NCBI GenBank assembly: GCA_016764995.1
Contig: JAESQU010000198.1
Coordinates: 1 to 39,527 of the forward strand
Length of the DNA: 39,527 nt
Direction of reading: 5' to 3'
Source: SAR324 cluster bacterium
GTDB taxonomy: Bacteria > SAR324 > NAC60-12
Below are positions 34,169-39,527 of the stretch, piece after piece. A program made the position numbers and the translations under genes. The notes beneath the pieces are model-generated. The model was not told the DNA's origin and ran no database searches. It saw only the letters and a program-made list of their open reading frames with translations. The stretch's first letter is position 1. Each line of letters opens with the position of its first letter.

Positions 34169-34447
34169 TCAGTAGAGTACACTGAATTCCCGGAAGTCTT
34201 CTGTTGCTCCCGGAATCCTTTCTATTCCGCTGACAATGGCTGCCGGAGGTCCCAGATAGCACCATTTTACAAATTTCTCAACTACGGCCGTCGCCCCCTG
34301 TGCTGCCACAAAAACTGAACCATCACGTTGATTCCTGACGTAACCTCTAATTCCAAGAGATTCTGCTTTGATCTTGACGGAAAAGCGGTAACCAACACCC
34401 TGAACATTTCCTGAGATTACTAAATCCAGACGCATTTCAGTTGCCAT
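34169..34447 (-). CDS. acyP: Acylphosphatase
   Basis: A 92-residue enzyme hydrolysing acyl-phosphates. The phosphate-binding loop ISGNVQGVGYRFSV carries the catalytic Arg21, and GIRGYVRNQRDGSVFV carries the catalytic Asn39. Length is the family norm. The physiological substrate of bacterial acylphosphatases is unsettled. It starts 6 bp after the ParA-like gene, so the two are probably cotranscribed. Confidence 0.95.
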   Translation of the reverse strand: MATEMRLDLVISGNVQGVGYRFSVKIKAESLGIRGYVRNQRDGSVFVAAQGATAVVEKFVKWCYLGPPAAIVSGIERIPGATEDFREFSVLY

Positions 34448-34453
34448 TCCACC

Positions 34454-35437
34454 TCAGTTTTCGAGTCCTTTATGTCGTTTTTCAAATATATTTTTCGTGT
34501 TATTTAAAAGCAAGCTGGAACTGTTTCTTAGCGGTTGTTTCCACAAGCGTATAATTCGATCGGCAAGCAGGTTTATATCTTCAGCTATTTCAGCCGAGGG
34601 GATTAATTTATTCAATGCTTCGCGTTGCTGAAATGAAATTGAAACGGAAGGATCGTCTGGAAGACAACCAAAAAAATCTGCTTGCAGCATTAAATTGTGT
34701 TTGAGTTTGTTTTCCAAGACAAAGAGTAGATTTAATTCGTTTGGGTCTTTACATTTGTTGAAAACAATTCTGGGCCTGTAGCTGAGCCATTTCTGCTCAG
34801 CTTGTTGTGCGACTGCCGGATCAATTACTGAAATTTCATCCAGCAACCCCCGCACAGTCAGTATTTCTTCATTGACGGAGAGGTTGTAGGATTTTCTCAA
34901 ATTTTGTTCAAGGAAAGTGTTTTTAGGCAAGGAACGTTCAATTACCCTAAAAGCAAAATGTTTGAAAAAAGTCAGCATGTTCATGATTGAAGTATGTTCT
35001 GTAGTAGTGACAATCATCCCAAATTGCTCCATGCCAAAATAATCCAGGGTGTTGTATGCGCTGCCACTTCCAAGGTCCAAAATAAGATATTCACAATCCA
35101 GTTGTTTCAAGTTGTAAATTAGACGCATTTTTTGTGAATGGTGCATGTTTGCTAGAAAAGGACTTCTGACATCACCCGCGAGAAATTTTAAATTCTGCTC
35201 ATCAGTAGTGACCAGTAAATCTTTGAGCTTAGCATTACGCGCACGTAAAAAATCTCCAATTCCAGGATAAATGTTATTTAAACCAAGGCAAGTATGCAGA
35301 TTTGAACCTCCAAAATCGAGGTCGGCAACAATAACCTGTTTGCCCTGTTTTGCCAGTGCAATTGCCAGGTTTGCCGCCAGGAAGCTTTTGCCAACACCAC
35401 CTTTCCCACTTGCAATTGGTATGATAGAAATTTCCAT
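34454..35437 (-). CDS. MinD/ParA-family (FlhG-like) ATPase
   Basis: A 327-residue deviant-Walker ATPase: SGKGGVGKSFLAANLAIALA near the N-terminus, then VIVADLDFGGSNLHTCLGL and YLILDLGSGSAYNTLDYFG (Walker B region). The sequence style matches the MinD/ParA group in deltaproteobacteria related to FlhG, which places polar structures such as flagella. No C-terminal amphipathic MinD helix is obvious. Role here is unknown; a CheY-like gene lies close by on the other strand, which fits a polar or motility link only weakly. Confidence 0.85.
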   Translation of the reverse strand: MEISIIPIASGKGGVGKSFLAANLAIALAKQGKQVIVADLDFGGSNLHTCLGLNNIYPGIGDFLRARNAKLKDLLVTTDEQNLKFLAGDVRSPFLANMHHSQKMRLIYNLKQLDCEYLILDLGSGSAYNTLDYFGMEQFGMIVTTTEHTSIMNMLTFFKHFAFRVIERSLPKNTFLEQNLRKSYNLSVNEEILTVRGLLDEISVIDPAVAQQAEQKWLSYRPRIVFNKCKDPNELNLLFVLENKLKHNLMLQADFFGCLPDDPSVSISFQQREALNKLIPSAEIAEDINLLADRIIRLWKQPLRNSSSLLLNNTKNIFEKRHKGLEN

Positions 35438-35536
35438 GGCAGTTTCGTGTTAGTTGTTCAAATGGTTAATTAAAAACATGTTAATGTTGTCCCGCAGTTT
35501 TTTCAAAACTCAATACAGCAACCGAACCGTGTAAGC

Positions 35537-36022
35537 TTAACTCTGGCTTGCTTTATCCAAAGTTTTCTCGAAAAAAACCACCTCCGGATGAGGATTATTA
35601 TAATACGGTTCCGTTTCAAAAAATGCCAATGATCTGTAAAGTGCCTGTGCTGATTCCATACTGCTCAAGGTGTCCAGCATAATTTTGGAATAATTTTTCT
35701 CTTTTGCGAATCTCAAAATCTTTTCGGCCAATAATCTGCCCAAACCAATGCCGCGATAAGCCAGTTTGACGTAGAGGCGTTTCATTTCGCAGACTGTATT
35801 ACTCAGTGGACGCAAGCCGACACAACCCACGCAAGATGAATGTTCCCAAGCCAATAGGATACAGCCTTCTGGTTCTGAGTATTTACCCGGAAGATTTTTC
35901 AGTTCCTCGTCAAATCCTTGAAAACATAAACTAAATCCTAAAGAGTCTGCATATTCTAAAAACAGCAGGCGGGCATGTTCATAATCTTTTTGACTCTCCG
36001 CAAAGTATATTTTTACTGACAT
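35537..36022 (-). CDS. GNAT-family N-acetyltransferase
   Basis: A 161-residue acetyltransferase. The acetyl-CoA-binding motif A is VKLAYRGIGLGRLLAEKIL, with the R-G-x-G-x-G pattern; before it come CVGCVGLRPL and CEMKRLYVK, and the C-terminal part has MLDTLSSMESAQALYRSLAF. Such small GNATs acetylate amines or small molecules; the substrate is unknown. I chose ATG 36022 over a TTG one codon earlier. It reads toward the ParA-like gene, 99 bp away. Confidence 0.88.
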   Translation of the reverse strand: MSVKIYFAESQKDYEHARLLFLEYADSLGFSLCFQGFDEELKNLPGKYSEPEGCILLAWEHSSCVGCVGLRPLSNTVCEMKRLYVKLAYRGIGLGRLLAEKILRFAKEKNYSKIMLDTLSSMESAQALYRSLAFFETEPYYNNPHPEVVFFEKTLDKASQS

Positions 36023-36103
36023 CAAGATCTAAATCTATGAATTTAGCTAAGAAATGACGAAGTTGTAAAAAGTCCTGAAACAATGACATTGCTCACAAAG
36101 CGA

Positions 36104-36162
36104 CCCCGCAGCTAAATAGCTCTGGATTTTTTCATTTCCGGATTGCTGATTTAGGTGCGGGG
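36104..36162. other. Long intergenic hairpin (59 nt)
   Basis: Outer arms 36104-36117 and 36149-36162 pair at 13 of 14 positions (CCCCGCAGCTAAAT against ATTTAGGTGCGGGG). Inside, AGC pairs with GCT and TCTGGA with TCCGGA through one G-U, leaving a 10-nt loop (TTTTTTCATT) and only small bulges. No U-run follows on either strand. It sits in the 176-bp gap between the MFS pseudogene and the GNAT gene. The GC-rich ends contrast with the surroundings. It may be a structured RNA, a REP-like repeat or a terminator variant. Confidence 0.6.
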
Positions 36163-36198
36163 TGGATTTCAGATATTTTACGTAACTATCAGGAGCTT

Positions 36199-37353
36199 TT
36201 AATGTTCATTTAAGCTTTTTTCTGCTTCATGCAGTCCCAATACAATTCCTAATCCCAGTATAGTAGAAGTTATTACAATAATCAAATAAGGATACCAGCC
36301 CCAGTTATGATAAATGATGAGCGGAAAATAACTGCCTAAAGATCCTCCCGCATAATAAAAGCAATATAAAGCCCGTTTGCGATACCACGCTGAGATTGGG
36401 TGTGATGGTTGATATATGCGGATAAGGTGGAATGCATCAGAAAAAAACCGGTGCTGAAAATAAAAACTGCAATAATTATGATGAACAAATTTGTATTTGT
36501 GAGCAGCAAAATACCTGTACCAAATGTGAGAATTCCCAGGATTGTGCTGTTGATTTCACTACCTAGTCTGGCACATATTCTCTGTGCATTGAGTGAAACC
36601 AGCACACCCATCAAGTATCCCATGTAGGCGGAAGCAATCAGCGATTCTGACGCATCAGGCGAAATTTCCTTGTCGAAAAGGTAGCACATTTAAAGCAGAG
36701 GCGAAACCGAAAAAAACTATCAATACTGTCAGATAAACACGAAAATGCAAAGGACGTTTGAACATTTGCCAAATTCCGGAAATTTCGAGGCTGCTACTCT
36801 GAGTTGGTATATCCTTTTTTAATTTCCAGAGCAGACTCCACGAAATGAGTAAACCAATGGTCCAGACCACAAATGCGACCCTCCAGTCCGTTAAATCTGA
36901 AATTAAGCCTGTGATAAATCTGCCTGCAAATCCGCCCGTAATGGTTGCTGCAATGTAACGGCTGACCGACTTTTGTCTTTGATGCGCAGCGGAAAGGTTG
37001 CTGATGTATGTTACAATTGCGGTGAAAATTGCGGGCAGTAGCAGACCCTGCAGTAAACGCAGTCCGAGCATAATCCGGAAGTCTGTAACGAAAGCAAACG
37101 ACAGCTCCGTAACTGCCAAAATTCCTATAAACCAGTGCAGTATAGTTCGAGCGGAAACGTTATCGATTAAATAACCGTAAATAATTGGAGTCAGTCCCAG
37201 AGGAAATAAGGTTAAGGAAATCAGCAGTGATACTTCACTTCCGGAAACCGAAAATTCTTCTGCCAGTAATGGCAAAATAGGTTGCGGTACGTAAAGCGTG
37301 CTGAAGACCAGAACTGTTGTCAAAAGCAAAATATTTATTGATCTGTTATGCAT
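36199..37353 (-). pseudogene. MFS transporter interrupted by two compensating frameshifts
   Basis: The reconstructed protein is about 384 residues, twelve helices, of the MFS group including YnfM. The first part runs to SALNVLPFR, then a +1 shift near 36673 moves the frame; the next 100 codons (DKEISPDASESLIASAYMGY onward) continue in the shifted frame. A -1 shift in a short A/T run near 36357-36361 restores the first frame, giving YYAGGSLGSYFPLIIYHNWG and an end LGLHEAEKSLNEH. MFS sequence stays good in all three parts, so the damage is recent or a sequencing error. As read, the gene stops after 232 residues. It is divergent from htpG. Confidence 0.82.
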
Positions 37354-37477
37354 GCTAATTTGAAGAAATATGCTTGTCGAATATCAAGAAATTACTTTTC
37401 ATTTTGTTGATTTTAAAGTAGTATCAAAGGTTAATTAAAACAATATTCAAAACTATTTGTCATCAAGGAATATCTTT

Positions 37478-39367
37478 ATGAGTAAAAACGCAAAGCAAAA
37501 ACCGGAAGTTCATCAATATCAGGCAGAGATGCAGAAACTGCTTGAAATACTGGTACATTCTCTGTACACAGAACGCGAAATTTTTCTACGCGAACTTGTT
37601 TCAAATGCCTCTGATGCCTTAAGCAAGGTTCAACTTACAACATTGACAGAAGAAAAAGTTCTGGACAAAGACGCAGATCTGCAGATCACCATTTCCTTTG
37701 ATGAGGACAAATCACAGATCGTGATTGAGGATTCCGGTTGCGGCATGACCAAGGACGAACTAATTGATAATTTGGGTACAATTGCTAATTCCGGAACACT
37801 TAAATATTTGCAGCAGGCACAAGCTGAGAACAAATCGGCAGAAAACTTGATAGGCCAATTTGGTGTTGGTTTCTATTCCGTATTCATGGTAGCAGATCGT
37901 GTAGAATTAACCACCCGTTCCTGGCAAATTGATGCTCAAGCCTGGCAATGGTCTTCTGATGGAGGAGGTCAGTACGAGGTAAGTCAGGTTGATTATGAAA
38001 AACGTGGAACTCGTGTCACAGTGTTTCTCAAGGAAGATGCCAAGGAGTTTTGCAGTGAGTGGCGTCTCGAATCGATTATTAAAAAATATTCGAATTACCT
38101 CCCTTTTCCGGTAAAGCTTAAGGATAAAACAGTAAATCAGGTAAAAGCAATTTGGACCCAATCTAAAGCTGAAGTTAAAGCAGATGAATACAAAGATTTC
38201 TACAAGCAAATTTCTCATTCCCAACAGGATCCGCTGCATCATTTACATTTTAATATTGACGCGCCGATTCAGTATTATGCGCTGCTTTATTTTCCAGAGT
38301 CAATCGGCAATGAAGTCCTTTATTCGCGCGAAAGCAAAGACATTGCACTTTATGCCCAGAAAGTTTTGATCCAGTCAGGCAACACGCATTTACTGCCATC
38401 ATATTTACGTTTTGTCCAGGGAGTAGTGGATTCTGAGGACATACCACTGAATGTGTCACGCGAAAGTGTGCAGAAAAATGCGCTTATCGAAAAAATTAAA
38501 AATAGTTTAACTTTACGTGTCTTAAAAGAACTACAGTCTCTTTCAGAACAAAATGTAGAAAAATACGGCAAATTTTGGCAGCAGTACGGGACATTGATCA
38601 AAGAAGGCATTTCTGCTGATTTTAAAAATAAAAACAGATTGATGAACCTGTTGCGTTTCAACTCATCAATATCCGAAGATTCGCTAACGGAAGTTTCTCT
38701 CAAAGATTATGTAAGTCGGATGCGTGAAGAACAAAAGGATATTTATTACGTTACCGGAGGTTCACGAGAGGCAATCCTCCACAATCCGAATCTGGAATAT
38801 TTCCGTAAACAAAGTCTGGAAGTTTTGTTTATGACGGATCAAATTGATGATTTTATGGTTGCGGATTTACGGGAATATGACGGAAAATCCTTAAAAAATA
38901 TTTCGCAGGGTGACATAGATGGAATTAATGACGCCGATATGTCAGCGCCTGAATCTTCGCTCTCCAAAGAAGAAAAGAATGATATTCTCGCTTTTTTTGA
39001 AAAACAGCTGAAAGATCGTGTAAGCGGTGTTTCGGACTCAAAACGTCTGGTGGACAGTCCTTGCTCTTTGGTAACGCCCAAGGACGGAATGACGGCTCAA
39101 ATGGAAAAGATGATGAAGATGATGGATCAGAAATTTAAGGGAGAAAAGCGCAACATGGAAGTCAACATGAGCCATCCAATAATTCAGAATCTCTCAGAAA
39201 TACTGCAAAAGGACAAAAAGCATCCTTTTCTCAAAGATTCTGTCGAGCAACTCTACGACAATTCAATGTTGGTTGAAGGTCTGCTCGAAGATCCAGTACA
39301 GGTATTGTCGCGTTTCCAGAAGTTTATGGAATCTGCGAGTGCGTATGAATTGGAAAAACTTTCTTGA
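37478..39367 (+). CDS. htpG: Chaperone HtpG (Hsp90)
   Basis: A 629-residue bacterial Hsp90. The GHKL ATP-binding residues are Glu39 and Asn43 (IFLRELVSNASDALSK), the Asp of VIEDSGCGMTKDEL, the lid NLGTIANSGT and GQFGVGFYSVFMVAD. The middle domain has the catalytic-loop region VDSEDIPLNVSRE. The C-terminal dimerisation domain is complete, ending in LEKLS without a eukaryotic MEEVD. Start: ATG 37478 with AAGGA ten bases upstream; an in-frame TTG at 37457 is less likely. No heat-shock (sigma32) promoter is clear to me. Confidence 0.97.
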   Translation: MSKNAKQKPEVHQYQAEMQKLLEILVHSLYTEREIFLRELVSNASDALSKVQLTTLTEEKVLDKDADLQITISFDEDKSQIVIEDSGCGMTKDELIDNLGTIANSGTLKYLQQAQAENKSAENLIGQFGVGFYSVFMVADRVELTTRSWQIDAQAWQWSSDGGGQYEVSQVDYEKRGTRVTVFLKEDAKEFCSEWRLESIIKKYSNYLPFPVKLKDKTVNQVKAIWTQSKAEVKADEYKDFYKQISHSQQDPLHHLHFNIDAPIQYYALLYFPESIGNEVLYSRESKDIALYAQKVLIQSGNTHLLPSYLRFVQGVVDSEDIPLNVSRESVQKNALIEKIKNSLTLRVLKELQSLSEQNVEKYGKFWQQYGTLIKEGISADFKNKNRLMNLLRFNSSISEDSLTEVSLKDYVSRMREEQKDIYYVTGGSREAILHNPNLEYFRKQSLEVLFMTDQIDDFMVADLREYDGKSLKNISQGDIDGINDADMSAPESSLSKEEKNDILAFFEKQLKDRVSGVSDSKRLVDSPCSLVTPKDGMTAQMEKMMKMMDQKFKGEKRNMEVNMSHPIIQNLSEILQKDKKHPFLKDSVEQLYDNSMLVEGLLEDPVQVLSRFQKFMESASAYELEKLS

Positions 39368-39440
39368 GAAAAATTAGCTTAGTTTCAAAAGATAGGGAAA
39401 ATTGCTGAGAAGAAATTTTAGGTACAGACAGATGATCAGC

Positions 39441-39527
39441 TTAATTGCACAGAGTATTATTTGAGATTTCTTCTTCAATCTTCATAATGTTTTCTTCATA
39501 TTCGTGCAGGGCAGTTTCAATCTGCCT
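39441..39527 (-). CDS. C-terminal fragment of an unidentified acidic protein
   Basis: A minus-strand frame enters from the right edge and ends in TAA at 39443-39441. The 28 visible residues (for example ALHEYEENIMKIEEEISNN) look like an acidic helix, possibly coiled coil. The rest of the gene lies outside the window, so no family can be named. It is convergent with htpG. Confidence 0.45.
   Translation of the reverse strand, partial: RQIETALHEYEENIMKIEEEISNNTLCN

Noticed and set aside
39368-39440. Terminator between htpG and the convergent partial gene
   Set aside because: No stem with adjoining T-run was found on either strand in this 73-bp gap.

Overview
This is an AT-rich window (roughly 40% GC by eye) from a Gram-negative bacterium. 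It encodes outer-membrane lipid-trafficking proteins, secreted periplasmic proteins, an outer-membrane lipoprotein candidate and a dense set of short operons on both strands. Gene content (MlaA/MlaC beside an RND protein, an RND exporter fused to cyclic-nucleotide domains, a delta-proteobacterial-looking MinD/ParA ATPase, a eukaryotic-type IleRS) suggests a marine deltaproteobacterial or SAR324-like lineage. That placement is inference only; no rRNA or tRNA gene is visible. I saw no CRISPR array, insertion sequence, prophage or integrase.

Layout. Positions 1-4656 hold the tail of an unidentified gene, a CDGSH iron-sulfur protein (minus) and a plus-strand operon mlaA-like / mlaC-like / HpnN-like RND. 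An AEC permease and a crotonase-fold enzyme follow (4766-6498). Then comes a minus-strand block: stand-alone RibD reductase, RibBA, a degenerate aminoglycoside-phosphotransferase-like protein and IleRS (12849 down to 6564). A membrane-anchored alpha/beta hydrolase and tsaD are divergent (13149-15272). Positions 15281-22015 are a minus-strand nucleoside operon: BMP-type binding protein, nucleoside hydrolase, double ATPase, two permeases, then a KAS III (FabH-like) enzyme. FolD and YgfZ are divergent (22303-24347). GuaB and a TPR-like lipoprotein overlap by 4 bp (minus, 24471-26995).

Positions 27225-33592 form the most unusual locus: a Cys-rich, basic LolA-like periplasmic protein; a predicted outer-membrane beta-barrel with seven 14-residue acidic repeats; and a 1216-residue RND exporter with an acidic E-E-S-L repeat strip and two C-terminal CRP-like domains, the second degenerate. 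The first operon shows the same charge logic: an acidic strip in MlaA and in its RND partner, and a basic MlaC. The inferred theme is two parallel envelope lipid-transport lines in which a basic soluble shuttle could dock on acidic strips at both membranes, one line possibly gated by a cyclic nucleotide.

The right end carries a CheY-like receiver, acylphosphatase, a MinD/ParA ATPase, a GNAT acetyltransferase, a 59-nt intergenic hairpin, an MFS transporter broken by two compensating frameshifts, htpG and the 3' end of a further gene. Across the whole window the palindrome TCCGGA is strikingly over-represented (about 70 copies counted by eye, against 6-7 expected from composition).
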